Below are positions 9,117-18,617 of a stretch of DNA of 34,409 nt, piece after piece. Both the position numbers and the translations under genes were made by a program. The notes below the pieces were generated by a model. The model had not been told where the DNA came from, did not search any database, and was given only the letters and a program-made list of their open reading frames with translations. Each line of letters opens with the position of its first letter. The stretch's first letter is position 1. Where the stretch lies: assembly GCF_023700745.1 (NCBI RefSeq), contig NZ_JAMPYG010000025.1, positions 1-34,409 on the forward strand, given 5' to 3'. The DNA comes from Rhodoferax sp. GTDB taxonomy: Bacteria; Pseudomonadota; Gammaproteobacteria; Burkholderiales; Burkholderiaceae_C.

Positions 9117-9830
9117 TCAGTCTTTGCGCGGAGACAGATAAGCCAACAGACGTCCTTCCGAGAAGCGGAAAAAGCCGATCAGGCAGAACGACGCCGCCAG
9201 GTAAATGGCCGCGGCCGCCAGATAGGCCTCAAACGGCAAATAGTAGGTGGCATAAATGCGGCTGGCCGCTGACGTGATGTCGAGTATATTGGGTACCGCG
9301 CTGGCCAGGCTGGTGCTGTGCAGCATCATCACCACCTCGTTGCTGTAGGCGGGCAGGGTGCGGCGCAGGGCGCTGGGCAGCACTACCCGCAGCATGGTCT
9401 GGAAGCGGCTCATGCCGTAGGCGTGCGCCGCCTCGATTTCGCCGGCAGAGGTCTCGCGGATGGCACCGGCCAGCATTTCGGCTGTGTAGCCGGCGGTGTT
9501 CAGGCTGAAGGCCAGCAGGGCGCAAAAGAAGGGTTCCTTGAAATGTGTCCAGGGCCACACCGAGTCCCAGCGTTGCTGGATCCATTCAAGCTGCCCCAGT
9601 CCGTAATAAATCAGATAGACCTGAATCAGCAGCGGCGTGCCGCGAATCACAAAAGTGTAGGCACCGACCAGCCAGCGCAGCGGTGCCCACGGTCCGGTGA
9701 GCATCAGCGCAAATAGGAGCGCCAGCACGGCCCCCGCCGCCAGTGACGAAAACAGCAGCCACAGCGTGATGACGATGCCGTTGCCAAACAGCGCCAGGTT
9801 GTCTGGCTCAAAAATGACGGCCCATTCCAT
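9117..9830 (-). CDS. aotM: Basic amino-acid ABC transporter permease (AotM/HisM type)
   Basis: A 237-residue inner-membrane permease of the polar amino-acid (HisMQ/GlnP) family with about five membrane helices, the first at residues 13-42. The EAA loop that contacts the ATPase is seen as EIEAAHAYGMSRFQTMLRVVLPSALRRTLPAYSNE. FVIRGTPLLIQVYLIYYGL is the family signature. Its ATG overlaps the stop codon of aotQ by one base (TAATG), so the two permeases are translationally coupled and should form a heterodimer. A 55-residue periplasmic loop with TGYTAEML and WIQQRWDSVWPW is typical of HisM. Confidence 0.92.
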   Translation of the reverse strand: MEWAVIFEPDNLALFGNGIVITLWLLFSSLAAGAVLALLFALMLTGPWAPLRWLVGAYTFVIRGTPLLIQVYLIYYGLGQLEWIQQRWDSVWPWTHFKEPFFCALLAFSLNTAGYTAEMLAGAIRETSAGEIEAAHAYGMSRFQTMLRVVLPSALRRTLPAYSNEVVMMLHSTSLASAVPNILDITSAASRIYATYYLPFEAYLAAAAIYLAASFCLIGFFRFSEGRLLAYLSPRKD

Positions 9831-10534
9831 TAGAGTTGAATCCGTTTGGTGCCCAGGCTGTAGCGGGCATTGAGCTTTTTCAGGGCGAACAGACTGATCG
9901 AGGTGTATACCAGAAACAGTGCGCCGGTGAACAAAAAGAAGGCGAAGGGCGAGCGCGTGGCAGCGCTGGCCTGCTTGGCCAGATAAGTCATTTCCTGCAG
10001 GCCGATCAAGCTCACCAAGGCGGTCGACTTGATCAGCACCAGCCAGTTGTTGGTAAAACCTGGCAGAGCGTAGCGCACCATTTGTGGCAACGTGATGCGC
10101 ATGAAGGTTTGTGTGCGGCCCATGCCAAAAGCCCAGGCGGCTTCCATCTGACCCCGGGGAATGCTCAGGATGGCACCGCGAAAGGTCTCGGTCATGTAGG
10201 CACCGTAAATGAAGCCGATGGTGATGACGCCAGCGGCAAAGGGCTCGATATCCACCGTGGCCTCGCTGCCGAACTTTTCAAGCAGGGTGTTGATGCCGAT
10301 CGTGCCGCCGTAAAACACCAGAAGCATCAGCACCAGGTCAGGGATGCCGCGGATGATGGTGGTGTAAAACGTGCCCAAAGCCACCAGCACCGGGCGCCCC
10401 GACAGTTTCGCGGCCGCGCCTGCCAAACCCAGAATGATCGAGACCAGCAGCGCGCCCAGCGACACCCCGACCGTGAGCAGGGAGCCTTGCAAAATAACCA
10501 GGAGGTAAGACTGCATCTTGGTGATCAGTGGCAC
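9830..10534 (-). CDS. aotQ: Basic amino-acid ABC transporter permease (AotQ/HisQ type)
   Basis: A 234-residue permease partner of AotM. It has a first helix at residues 10-35, the signature YTTIIRGIPDLVLMLLVFYGG and the EAA loop GQMEAAWAFGMGRTQTFMRITLPQMVRYALPGFTNNWL. The annotated start is GTG at 10534; an in-frame ATG six codons later (10516) is an alternative, and neither has a convincing Shine-Dalgarno sequence. It lies 54 bases downstream of the binding-protein gene aotJ, the usual order for this family. Confidence 0.92.
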   Translation of the reverse strand: MPLITKMQSYLLVILQGSLLTVGVSLGALLVSIILGLAGAAAKLSGRPVLVALGTFYTTIIRGIPDLVLMLLVFYGGTIGINTLLEKFGSEATVDIEPFAAGVITIGFIYGAYMTETFRGAILSIPRGQMEAAWAFGMGRTQTFMRITLPQMVRYALPGFTNNWLVLIKSTALVSLIGLQEMTYLAKQASAATRSPFAFFLFTGALFLVYTSISLFALKKLNARYSLGTKRIQL

Positions 10535-10588
10535 GCCAGCGGGTCGGCCCTTGCGACAACGCCAAAGGCCGACCGGTTCAATGACGAA

Positions 10589-11359
10589 TTACTTGCCGTA
10601 TACGTCAAACGTGAAGTACTTGTCGTTGATGGCTTTGTATTTGCCGTTCGCTCGAATGGCCTTGATGGCGGCATTGATCTCGCTCTTGAGTGCGCCTTGA
10701 CCCTTGCGCAGCGCCACCCCGGCACCCGTGCCAAAGTATTTGGTAAAGCTGCCCAGGTCAGGACCCACGAATTGGTAGTTTTCGCCACCTGGTTTCTTTA
10801 AGAAGCCACCCTCAACCTCAAGAATGTCGGCCACGGTACCGTCCAGACGGCCGGCCTTGATGTCCAGATAAACCTGGTCTTGGGCGTCATACGACACCAC
10901 TTCGACACCCTTGGTCTTGAGTTCGCCCAGAGCGTATTTCTCTTGCGTGCTGGCCTTCAGGACGCCGATTTTTTTACCTTTGAGGGAAGCCGGGCCGTCA
11001 AACTTGATGTCTTTCTTCAGCACGATCTTGCTGGGGGTGTTGTAGTACTTGTCGGTAAAGTCGATTTGTTTCAGACGCTCTTCGGTGATCGACATCGAGC
11101 TGATGATGACATCGTATTTTTTCGCCATCAGACCCGGAATCATGCCGTCCCAGGCTTGTTCAACGAAAACGCATTTACGCTTGAGCTGTTCGCACAGGGC
11201 GCTGGCAATGTCCACGTCAAAACCGGTGGGCTTGCCGTCAGCAGTCTTGAAGGTAAAGGGTTCGTACGTGGCATCAATGGCCACCTTGAGGTCTTTGCCC
11301 TGGGCAAAGGCGGAGGCGCACAGGGCGCTGATGGCAGCAGCAAGCAGAAGTTTTTTCAT
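10589..11359 (-). CDS. aotJ: Periplasmic basic amino-acid-binding protein (AotJ/HisJ/ArgT type)
   Basis: A 256-residue family 3 solute-binding protein that delivers its ligand to the AotQM permease. MKKLLLAAAISALCASAFA is a clear Sec signal peptide. The mature part starts KDLKVAIDATYEPFTFK and contains GFDVDIASALCEQL, WDGMIPGLMAKKYDVIISSMSIT and FTDKYY, the lysine/arginine/ornithine/histidine-binding signatures, including the Cys pair (CEQLKRKC) seen in HisJ/ArgT. Start ATG 11359 is preferred to the upstream TTG at 11383, because the signal peptide begins there. It is the first gene of the minus-strand operon and diverges from the kinase gene at 11495. Confidence 0.93.
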   Translation of the reverse strand: MKKLLLAAAISALCASAFAQGKDLKVAIDATYEPFTFKTADGKPTGFDVDIASALCEQLKRKCVFVEQAWDGMIPGLMAKKYDVIISSMSITEERLKQIDFTDKYYNTPSKIVLKKDIKFDGPASLKGKKIGVLKASTQEKYALGELKTKGVEVVSYDAQDQVYLDIKAGRLDGTVADILEVEGGFLKKPGGENYQFVGPDLGSFTKYFGTGAGVALRKGQGALKSEINAAIKAIRANGKYKAINDKYFTFDVYGK

Positions 11360-11494
11360 AAGCGGCTTTCTCAAAAATGCCAAGGCGCACCCCGGCGGGT
11401 TAACAAAAAATTAAAAATAGATTCTACGTTCAGACGCCACCCCGGCAGGGGTTGGTTTCTACCAGTTCAGGCTAAATCTGGCATCATGGTGTGC

Positions 11495-12976
11495 ATGGAA
11501 CCCATCTTGCCGCCTTTGATTCAAGCCCTATGCGATTCGGCACGTTATCCGGGCGGTGTGGTGCGGGTTGAACTGATGCAAACCCATATTTCCTGGGTAC
11601 TGCTGGCTGGAGACTTTGCCTACAAGATCAAAAAACCGGTCAAGCTTGCGTTTCTGGATTTCAGCACGCTGGCTTTGCGCCAACGCTGTTGTCAGGACGA
11701 GTTGCGCCTGAACCGCCGTTTTGCACCAGACCTGTACCTGGAGGTGGTCGGTATTTTCAATACGCCGCAAGACCCGCAGTGGCAGGGTTCGGGTGTACCG
11801 ATCGAATATGCCGTCAAGATGCGCCGTTTTGAAGAGTCTGCCCGGCTCGACCATGTCTGCGCGCGTGGTGAACTGGCGGCGCGGCATTTGTCGGCGCTGG
11901 CTGATACCCTGGTGGTGTTCCATCAGGGGGCGGCTATGGCTCCGGCGGGTTCACGTTTTGGCTCGGACGAACACATCCTGCAACCCGCGCTTGATAACTT
12001 CACCGACCTGTTGCGCGTGGTACCCGACCCGAGCCTGCAGACCCGGCTGACAGCCTTGCGCGACTGGACACAGGCACAATTCCAGCAACTCGCGCCACTG
12101 ATGCAGGGGCGCCAGCAGGCGGGCCGGGTGCGGGAGTGCCATGGTGACCTGCACCTGGCCAACATGGTGCTGATCCAGGGACAGGTACAACTGTTTGACT
12201 GCATCGAGTTCAACGAAGACCTGCGCTGGATGGATGTGGCCAGCGAAATTGCTTTTACCTATATTGACCTGCTGGCCCATGGGCAACCGGGCCTGGCCGA
12301 TTGGCTGCTCGACGAAGTCCTGAGCCGCAGTGGCGATTACGAAGCGGCGCGTGTGTTGCGTTTTTACGCGGTGTACCGTGCCATGGTGCGGGCCAAGGTG
12401 GCGGCGCTGCGCTGGGCGCAAACACACAGCGATGCGAGCGGGGTCGAGACCTATGTGGCGCTGGCGGAGCGCCTGCTGGTGCCACCACCGTTGCGTTTGG
12501 TGATCACCCATGGCTTGTCGGGTTGTGGCAAAACCGTGGCCTCCGACGCATTGTTGCAGGCCGACCCGCAGGCGGCCACCCTGCGCCTGCGCTCCGATGT
12601 GCAGCGCAAGCGCCTGTTTGGGCTGGCGCGTAGCGCCACCAGTGGCTCCGGTGTGGGCACCGGCCTGTACGCTGCCGATGCCCATGCGCGCACCTACGCC
12701 CACTTGCGCGAGCAGGCCGGCCTGCTGTTGCAGGCCGGTTGGTCGGTGGTGGTGGATGCGGCCTTTTTGAAACGTGCCGACCGTGATGCTTTCAGGGCAC
12801 TGGCGCAACAGATGGGCGCCGCTTTCAGCATTCTGGCGCCACAGGCGACGCTTGGACAATTGCGTCAGCGCATCCTGGCCCGCAGTGCTGCCGGGCAGGA
12901 TGCCTCGGAGGCCACACTGGCTGTGCTGGCGCGGCAAATGCAAACCATGGAGCCCTTGGCGCCAGATGAAACCTGA
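11495..12976 (+). CDS. Two-domain protein: APH-like kinase fused to AAA/P-loop nucleotide kinase-like domain
   Basis: About 493 residues. The N-terminal half has protein kinase-like features of the aminoglycoside phosphotransferase clan: FAYKIKKPVKL with a candidate ATP Lys near residue 44, the catalytic loop CHGDLHLANM (HGDLH at 216-220) and FDCIEFNEDLRWMDVASEIAF with the metal-binding Asp. The C-terminal half has a Walker A motif GLSGCGKT (340-347) and resembles the zeta-toxin/gluconokinase-like P-loop kinases. Such fusions are widespread in proteobacteria and annotated only as 'AAA family ATPase' or 'aminoglycoside phosphotransferase'; their substrate is unknown, and there is no reason to call it a resistance gene. 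ATG 11495 or 11486 may be the start. The gene converges with mutS, 23 bases away. Confidence 0.82.
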   Translation: MEPILPPLIQALCDSARYPGGVVRVELMQTHISWVLLAGDFAYKIKKPVKLAFLDFSTLALRQRCCQDELRLNRRFAPDLYLEVVGIFNTPQDPQWQGSGVPIEYAVKMRRFEESARLDHVCARGELAARHLSALADTLVVFHQGAAMAPAGSRFGSDEHILQPALDNFTDLLRVVPDPSLQTRLTALRDWTQAQFQQLAPLMQGRQQAGRVRECHGDLHLANMVLIQGQVQLFDCIEFNEDLRWMDVASEIAFTYIDLLAHGQPGLADWLLDEVLSRSGDYEAARVLRFYAVYRAMVRAKVAALRWAQTHSDASGVETYVALAERLLVPPPLRLVITHGLSGCGKTVASDALLQADPQAATLRLRSDVQRKRLFGLARSATSGSGVGTGLYAADAHARTYAHLREQAGLLLQAGWSVVVDAAFLKRADRDAFRALAQQMGAAFSILAPQATLGQLRQRILARSAAGQDASEATLAVLARQMQTMEPLAPDET

Positions 12977-12999
12977 CGCGAAAGCGCACCCTCATTGCG

Positions 13000-15624
13000 C
13001 TAGGTGCCCCGTGACGGTGCTGGGGTTGGTTGCGCTGCGTGGCTCATTTTTTTGAGTTGGTAAAGCGCTTCCAGTGCTTCGCGCGGGCTCAGATCGTCGG
13101 GGTTGATGGCTTCCAGGGCCATATCCACCGCACTGTTGGACAGCACCTCGACCACCTCCGGTAACGCAAACAAATCGATCTGGGCCTGCTGGGTTGACGC
13201 CTGCGCCTCCAGCGCTTCCAGGGTCTGGCGCGCCTGGTTCAGCACCGCCGCAGGCATGCCGGCCAGGCGTGCCACCTGGATGCCGTAACTCTTGCTGGCC
13301 GGGCCCGGCTGGATTTCGTGCAGGAACACGATGTTGCGGCCCGACTCGGCAGCGCTCACATGCACGTTGACGGCGCCATGGTGGTTGGCCGGAAACTCGG
13401 TCAACTCGAAGTAGTGCGTGGCAAACAGGGTGTAAGCCTGGGTTTTGTCGTGCAACTGGGTGGCAATGGCGCTGGCCAGGGCCAGACCGTCAAAGGTGCT
13501 GGTGCCGCGGCCAATCTCATCCATCAATACCAGCGAGTTGGGCGTGGCGGCATGCAGGATTTGGGCGGCCTCGGTCATTTCCAGCATGAAGGTCGATTGG
13601 GCGTTGGCCAGGTCATCGGCCGCGCCAATACGGGTGTGGATGGCGTCGATCGGTCCCAGCCGGCAGCGTTTGGCCGGCACATAACTGCCCATGCTGGCCA
13701 GCAGGGTGATGACCGCGATCTGGCGCATGTAAGTGGACTTGCCGCCCATGTTGGGGCCGGTGATGATCTGCATGCGCTGTTTCGGGCCCAGGTGCGTGTC
13801 GTTGGCAATGAAGGCGCCGGCACTGGTTTCGGCAAGTCGCGCCTGCACCACCGGGTGGCGCCCGGCCTCGATGTCCAGGCAGGGTTCCCTGGCAAATTGC
13901 GGCGCGCACCAGTCCAGCGTCAGGCTGCGTTCGGTGAGGGCGCACAAGGCATCCAGCGTGGCCAGCGCGCGAGCCAGCTCGGTCAGTGGCGGCACAAAGG
14001 GCTGCAACTGGTCCAGCAGTTGCTCATACAGCCATTTTTCACGCGCCAGCGCCCGCTCCTGGGCACTCAGTGCCTTGTCTTCAAAGGCCTTGAGCTCGGG
14101 GGTGATGAAACGCTCGGCGTTTTTCAGGGTCTGGCGACGGCGGTAGTCATCCGGTACCTTGTCGAGCTGACCTTGCGACACCTCAATGAAAAAACCATGC
14201 ACCCGGTTGAACTGGACGCGCAAATTGGCAATGCCGGTGCGGGCTTTCTCGCGGGTTTCCAGGTCGAGAAGAAAACTGTCGCAATTGGTCTGGATGGCGC
14301 GCAACTCGTCCAGTTCCGCGTCAAAACCGCTGGCAATCACACCGCCGTCGCGCACCAGTGCAGCGGGCTCGGGCGCGATGGCGTGTTTTAACAATTCTGC
14401 GCAGCCCTTGGGGGGCTGCAGCCGGTGGGCCATGTCAGTCAGGGAGGCCTCAAGCCCTTGCAGGACCGGCGTGAGCAGTGATGTTTTTTGCAGGGTCAAT
14501 TGCAGGCCGACCAGCTCGCGCGGGCGCACCTGGCGCAACGCGATGCGGGCCGTGATGCGTTCCACATCGGTGCTGCCCTTGAGTTGCTCGCGCAGTTTGG
14601 ACCACGGGCCGTCGCGCAGGGCGGCGATGGCGTTCAGGCGCTGCTGGGCCTCGCTGCGGTCGCGCCGGATGGATGTCAGCCAGCTTTTGAGCAGGCGGCT
14701 GCCCATGCCGGTCATGCAGGTGTCGAGCAGTGAAAACAGGGTTGGGGCGTCTTCGCCGCGCAGGGTTTGCAACAGTTCCAGGTTGCGCCGGGTGCTTTGC
14801 GGCAGGTCGATGAGTTCACCCGCCCGTTGCACCCGCACCCGGTGGATGTGGGTGAGCGCACGGCCCTGGGTGTGCTCGGCGTAGGCCAGCAGCGCGCTGG
14901 CGGCGGCTTGTGCCTGCAGCAGGTCCTGTGCCTGCCAGGGCGCCAGGCTGGCGGCTTGCAGGTGGTCCAGCAGCTTGCGCTGACCCAGACCGGCGTCAAA
15001 TTGCCAGTCCGGACGCACCGAGATCGAGATCTGACCCGCCACGGGCAGGTTGCGCAGCCGGGCTTCAAATGCGGGCGTGGCACCGGCGCTATAGATCAGC
15101 TCACCCGGACTGATTCTGCTCACCCAGTCGGCCAGTTCATCGGGCGGGCATTCGGCCAGCTGTACCTCACCTTGCGTCACGCTCAGCCAGGCCAGGCCGC
15201 AGTGGTTGCGCGCACCCTGGTGCACCGCCAGCAGCATCGACTCGGTCTTGTCGCCCAGCAGTTCCAGGTCGGTCAGGGTGCCGGGGGTGACCACCCGCAC
15301 CACCTTGCGTTCGACCGGGCCTTTGGCCGTGGCGACATCACCGACCTGTTCGCAAATGGCCACCGACTCGCCCAGCTTGATGAGCCGTGCCAGGTAGGTT
15401 TCCACCGCGTGAAACGGCACGCCGGCCATCACCACCGGCGCGCCCGCCGACTGGCCGCGCTGCGTCAGCGTGATGTTGAGCAGCCGCGCGGCTTTTTCGG
15501 CATCGGCAAAAAACAGTTCGTAGAAATCACCCATGCGGTAAAACAGCAGGGTGTCCGGGTAGTCTGCCTTGAGGCCCAGGTACTGGGCCATCATGGGGGA
15601 ATGCGGTTTGTCTGTGTCGGTCAT
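13000..15624 (-). CDS. mutS: DNA mismatch repair protein MutS
   Basis: An 874-residue MutS, the mismatch recognition ATPase. The mismatch-contacting Phe-x-Glu is F34-Y35-E36 in MGDFYELFF, the Walker [14 protein letters not shown] lies near residue 620, and [16 protein letters not shown] and [11 protein letters not shown] follow. Start ATG 15624 ([20 protein letters not shown]) is chosen over the longer frame because family members begin near the MMxQYL block. It lies on the minus strand 80 bases downstream of the FAH-family hydrolase gene, with no clear terminator between. It therefore may receive read-through from the SDR-FAH arm, although mutS would be expected to have its own promoter. It ends 23 bases from the convergent APH-AAA gene. 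Confidence 0.97.
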   Translation of the reverse strand: MTDTDKPHSPMMAQYLGLKADYPDTLLFYRMGDFYELFFADAEKAARLLNITLTQRGQSAGAPVVMAGVPFHAVETYLARLIKLGESVAICEQVGDVATAKGPVERKVVRVVTPGTLTDLELLGDKTESMLLAVHQGARNHCGLAWLSVTQGEVQLAECPPDELADWVSRISPGELIYSAGATPAFEARLRNLPVAGQISISVRPDWQFDAGLGQRKLLDHLQAASLAPWQAQDLLQAQAAASALLAYAEHTQGRALTHIHRVRVQRAGELIDLPQSTRRNLELLQTLRGEDAPTLFSLLDTCMTGMGSRLLKSWLTSIRRDRSEAQQRLNAIAALRDGPWSKLREQLKGSTDVERITARIALRQVRPRELVGLQLTLQKTSLLTPVLQGLEASLTDMAHRLQPPKGCAELLKHAIAPEPAALVRDGGVIASGFDAELDELRAIQTNCDSFLLDLETREKARTGIANLRVQFNRVHGFFIEVSQGQLDKVPDDYRRRQTLKNAERFITPELKAFEDKALSAQERALAREKWLYEQLLDQLQPFVPPLTELARALATLDALCALTERSLTLDWCAPQFAREPCLDIEAGRHPVVQARLAETSAGAFIANDTHLGPKQRMQIITGPNMGGKSTYMRQIAVITLLASMGSYVPAKRCRLGPIDAIHTRIGAADDLANAQSTFMLEMTEAAQILHAATPNSLVLMDEIGRGTSTFDGLALASAIATQLHDKTQAYTLFATHYFELTEFPANHHGAVNVHVSAAESGRNIVFLHEIQPGPASKSYGIQVARLAGMPAAVLNQARQTLEALEAQASTQQAQIDLFALPEVVEVLSNSAVDMALEAINPDDLSPREALEALYQLKKMSHAAQPTPAPSRGT

Positions 15625-15704
15625 CCGGTGAAGTCTAGCAAGATTGGGTCCCGCACCGGAGTCCGGCGGTCGCTCTGGGCGTTGTGCCAGCGCGACCGAC
15701 AACT

Positions 15705-16553
15705 TCAGCGGGTGAACGGCACGACCAACTGCTGCTGTTCGCCCAAGCCTTCAATACCCAGGGTCATCACATCGCCCTTCTTCAGGTAAAGCGGTGGTTT
15801 CATGCCAAGACCCACGCCGGGTGGGGTGCCTGTGGTGATCACATCCCCGGGCATCAAGGTCATGAATTGGCTCACATAGCTGACCAGCTTGGCCACACTG
15901 AAAATCATGGTTCGGGTCGAGCCGGTTTGCATGCGTTTGCCATTGAGGTCCAGCCACATGTCGAGTTTTTGCGGATTAGGCACGTCATCGCGCGTCACCA
16001 GCCATGGGCCGAGCGGTCCAAAGGTGTCGCAGCCTTTGCCTTTGTCCCAAGTACCGCCGCGCTCGATCTGATATTCGCGCTCACTGACATCGTTGATCGT
16101 GCAGTAACCCGCCACACAACTCAGGGCCTCTTTTTGTGACACGTAACGGGCTTTCGTGCCAATCACCACGCCCAACTCGACTTCCCAGTCGGTTTTCTTG
16201 GAGCCCTTGGGCAACATGACCGGGTCATTGGGCCCCTGGATGCAGGTGGTGGCTTTCATGAACACGATCGGCTCTTTCGGAATGGGCAACCCGGACTCGG
16301 CCGCATGGTCGGCGTAGTTCAGGCCTATGGCAATGAACTTGCCGACGCCGGCAACCGGACTGCCCATCCGCGGCGAGCCCTTGACCAGTGGCAGATTCGC
16401 CGTCTTGAGTTTGCGCAGCTTGTCCAGTGCGGCGTCACCGAGCTGCTCGGGGCCTATATCCTTGACCACCGCGCTCAGGTCGCGCAGCTTGCCCTCGGCA
16501 TCGATGAGTCCGGGTTTTTCCTTGCCCGGATTGCCATAACGAACGAGTTTCAT
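15705..16553 (-). CDS. FAH-family hydrolase, probable 2,4-diketo-3-deoxy-sugar-acid hydrolase
   Basis: A 282-residue fumarylacetoacetate hydrolase fold protein. [32 protein letters not shown], the metal ligands in [11 protein letters not shown] (E-x-E with the downstream Asp of NDVSERE) and [19 protein letters not shown] are family hallmarks. This subgroup is often annotated ureidoglycolate lyase or hydroxyhepta-diene-dioate isomerase, but it also includes LRA6-type hydrolases that split 2,4-diketo-3-deoxy-L-rhamnonate/fuconate or pentonates into pyruvate plus lactate or glycolate. The upstream SDR in the same operon is of the matching dehydrogenase type, which favours that role. AAGGA precedes the ATG at 16553. 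The gap to the SDR is 62 bases. The substrate's chain length is not known. Confidence 0.82.
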   Translation of the reverse strand: MKLVRYGNPGKEKPGLIDAEGKLRDLSAVVKDIGPEQLGDAALDKLRKLKTANLPLVKGSPRMGSPVAGVGKFIAIGLNYADHAAESGLPIPKEPIVFMKATTCIQGPNDPVMLPKGSKKTDWEVELGVVIGTKARYVSQKEALSCVAGYCTINDVSEREYQIERGGTWDKGKGCDTFGPLGPWLVTRDDVPNPQKLDMWLDLNGKRMQTGSTRTMIFSVAKLVSYVSQFMTLMPGDVITTGTPPGVGLGMKPPLYLKKGDVMTLGIEGLGEQQQLVVPFTR

Positions 16554-16615
16554 GTCTTTTTCCTTTCAGTTGATGATTGAACTATCCATGGTTGCCACTG
16601 GCCAGATCGCGCTCA

Positions 16616-17350
16616 TCAGATGGTCATGCCGCCGTCGATCGAGAACACTTGGCCAGTAGAAAACACTGATTCGTCGCTGGCCAGGTACACCACGATAGGT
16701 GCAATTTCATGGGCCTGGGCCAAGCGCCCCATGGGCTGGCGTGCGATGAAATTCTTGCGTGCTTCGACCGGATCCGGGTAGCTGTTGATACGTTCGCCCA
16801 GCGAGGGGGTATCCACGGTGCCTGGTGCAATGGCGTTGCAGCGAATACCCTGTCCGACAAAATCGGCGGCAACCGATTTGGTCAGGCCCACCACGGCCGC
16901 CTTGCTGGTGCCGTAGGCGAAGCGGTTGGGCAGCCCTTTGAGGCTGCTGCAGACGCTGGCCATATTGATGATGCTGCCACCGCCAGCGGCAAGCATCCGG
17001 GGCAGCGCCGCCTGGATCATCCAGTACTGAGCGCGCACGTTCAGCCTGAATGCGAAATCCCAGTCGTCATCCGTGGCCTGGAGGATGTTGCCGTTGTGGA
17101 CAACCCCGGCGCAGTTGAACAGTACATCGAGCGGGGCGATGTGCGCCACCAGGTCTTGAATGGCAGCCTTGTCCAGTACGTCGAGCCGGGCCGTGGTGAC
17201 ATTGGCCACGCCGGCATAACCCTCCAGCAGCTGGGTGTTGATATCGGTGGCCAGCACCTGCGCGCCTTCGGCGGCCATCGCCAGCACACTGGCACGGCCA
17301 ATGCCCTGGCCCGCGGCGGTCACCAGTGCTGTTTTTCCTTTGAGTCTCAT
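16616..17350 (-). CDS. SDR dehydrogenase, probable 2-keto-3-deoxy-sugar-acid 4-dehydrogenase
   Basis: A 244-residue short-chain dehydrogenase. The NAD-binding TAAGQGIG is at residues 10-17, ATDIN (34-38) ends strand two with an Asp that favours NAD over NADP, NCAG follows, and the catalytic set is Ser in INMASV with YGTSK. The overall sequence (TKSVAADFVGQGIRCNAIAPGTVDTPSL, VYLASDESVFSTGQVFSIDGG) is very like BDH2/DHRS6 and the bacterial 2-keto-3-deoxy-L-fuconate or pentonate dehydrogenases. These oxidise the C4 hydroxyl to make the diketo acid cleaved by the neighbouring FAH hydrolase. ATG 17350 follows an AAGGAAA Shine-Dalgarno sequence. The gene is transcribed away from tctC, with a shared control region carrying an inverted repeat. 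Confidence 0.82.
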   Translation of the reverse strand: MRLKGKTALVTAAGQGIGRASVLAMAAEGAQVLATDINTQLLEGYAGVANVTTARLDVLDKAAIQDLVAHIAPLDVLFNCAGVVHNGNILQATDDDWDFAFRLNVRAQYWMIQAALPRMLAAGGGSIINMASVCSSLKGLPNRFAYGTSKAAVVGLTKSVAADFVGQGIRCNAIAPGTVDTPSLGERINSYPDPVEARKNFIARQPMGRLAQAHEIAPIVVYLASDESVFSTGQVFSIDGGMTI

Positions 17351-17433
17351 GATTTTTCCTTGGTTAAAAATCGGTCGGCACCAGGCTCGTAAGGGTTTCT
17401 CCGGATGCTCAATGTGACAAATCATGCAATTAT

Positions 17434-17460
17434 CAATTGGCCTTACCACCCGGCCAATTG
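17434..17460. promoter_or_regulatory. Operator-like inverted repeat in the SDR/tctC divergent control region
   Basis: CAATTGGCC (17434-17442) and GGCCAATTG (17452-17460) are perfect 9-base arms around a 9-base spacer. The left part AATTGGCCTTACCA differs by one base from AATTGGCCTGACCA at 25643, just upstream of the gntR gene. Binding of that GntR protein would control both divergent transcripts. TTGAGA (17458-17463), overlapping the right arm, with TAAATT at 17480 could be a promoter for tctC, but it would leave a very short leader, so this part is weak. Confidence 0.65.
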
Positions 17461-17501
17461 AGACTAACCCTAATCCACTTAAATTATGAGGCGCAATACA
17501 A

Positions 17502-18470
17502 ATGAAACTCAGAGCTCTCTTTAAATCCATCGCTGCAGTGGCCATAGCCTGCACTTTCGGTGCGGTGCATGCAGCCTGGCCGGACCGGCCGATCACATTG
17601 GTCGTGCCCTGGGCTGCAGGTGGCGGCACAGACGCCACCGCACGCATCGTCGGTGCACTGCTGGAGAAAGAGCTGGGCCAGCCTGTCAACGTCGTCAACC
17701 GTGCCGGTGGCAACGGTGTGGTCGGCCATCAGGCCATTGCAGGTGCGCAACCCGATGGCTACACCCTTGGCATGATTACCGTCGAAATTTCGATGATGCA
17801 TCATCAGGGCCTGACACAGCTTTCACCTAAAAATTACACGCCGCTGGGATTGATGAATGTCGATCCTGCTGCCGTGACGGTGAGCGTTACTTCCCCCTAC
17901 AAAAACATGGACGACTTGATGAAAGCCATCAGGGCGAACCCCGGCAAGCTGAAAGCGTCCGGCACCGGTCAGGGCGGCATTTGGCATCTGGCGTTGGCCG
18001 GCATGCTGAAGGATTTGAAGCTTGAAGCCAGTGCCGTGCCATGGGTGCCTTCCAACGGTGCAGCGCCCGCCATGCTGGAACTGGCGGCGGGCGGTGTCGA
18101 TATCGTCACTGCCGCGCTGCCTGAGGCACGCTCTTTGATCGATGCCGGCAAAGCGCGCCCGCTGGCGGTGATGGCTGATGCACCGGCTGCCCTTTATCCC
18201 AACGTACCCACACTTAAAAGCGCCACTGGCAGTGATTGGACGATTGGCGTATGGCGCGGCATTGCGGGTCCCAAGGGCCTGCCTGTAGAGGTGCAGACCA
18301 AAATGGAAGCCGTGCTGAAGAAAGTCAACGGCAGCAAAGAGTATCAGGACTTCATGGCCGGGCGCGGCTTTGGCGTGGCCTATGCTGATGCCGCCGGCTT
18401 CGGCAAATTCATGGAAAAAGGGGATGCCGACATGGGGCGGATCCTGGGTGCACTTGGCATGGCCCGATAG
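17502..18470 (+). CDS. tctC: Tripartite tricarboxylate transporter substrate-binding protein (TctC/Bug family)
   Basis: A 322-residue periplasmic binding protein with an N-terminal Sec signal (residues 1-24, ending near GAVHA). The mature start WPDRPITLVVPWAAGGGTDATARIVG is the Bug-family signature, and GGNGVVGHQAIAGAQPDGYTLG follows. Bug proteins bind carboxylates, using main-chain contacts to the ligand carboxyl group, and deliver them to the TctA/TctB membrane parts, which are encoded next. GAGG at 17488-17491 precedes the ATG. It is the first gene of the long plus-strand catabolic array, which suggests a carboxylate or sugar-acid ligand. The natural ligand cannot be predicted from sequence. 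Confidence 0.92.
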   Translation: MKLRALFKSIAAVAIACTFGAVHAAWPDRPITLVVPWAAGGGTDATARIVGALLEKELGQPVNVVNRAGGNGVVGHQAIAGAQPDGYTLGMITVEISMMHHQGLTQLSPKNYTPLGLMNVDPAAVTVSVTSPYKNMDDLMKAIRANPGKLKASGTGQGGIWHLALAGMLKDLKLEASAVPWVPSNGAAPAMLELAAGGVDIVTAALPEARSLIDAGKARPLAVMADAPAALYPNVPTLKSATGSDWTIGVWRGIAGPKGLPVEVQTKMEAVLKKVNGSKEYQDFMAGRGFGVAYADAAGFGKFMEKGDADMGRILGALGMAR

Positions 18471-18523
18471 CAAGAGTGGAAGCGGCCCGGCCGGCTTGAC
18501 AAGCGGCCTTGCTCTTGCGCTTC

Positions 18524-18565
18524 GCAGTCGTGAACAAGCGCCTGTTGACGACTGCCTTGTTTTCC
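18524..18565 (+). terminator. Strong hairpin between tctC and tctB, possible attenuator
   Basis: GCAGTCGTGAACA (18524-18536) and TGTTGACGACTGC (18543-18555) pair over 13 bases with one mismatch around a 6-base loop, followed by the T-rich CTTGTTTTCC. A smaller hairpin (GGCC-G-GCTT/AAGC-GGCC, 18489-18508) precedes it. Such structures after binding-protein genes usually limit read-through or protect the upstream mRNA, giving more binding protein than membrane subunits. Confidence 0.6.
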
Positions 18566-18617
18566 TTTGCTGCTCTTGCGGGAAATTCATCGTACCCTCC
18601 GGTTCATCGAAGCTCAT

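Noticed and set aside
11495..12976. An aminoglycoside resistance gene
   Set aside because: Only the kinase fold and HGDLH motif are shared; the fusion with a P-loop domain and the chromosomal context do not suggest resistance.
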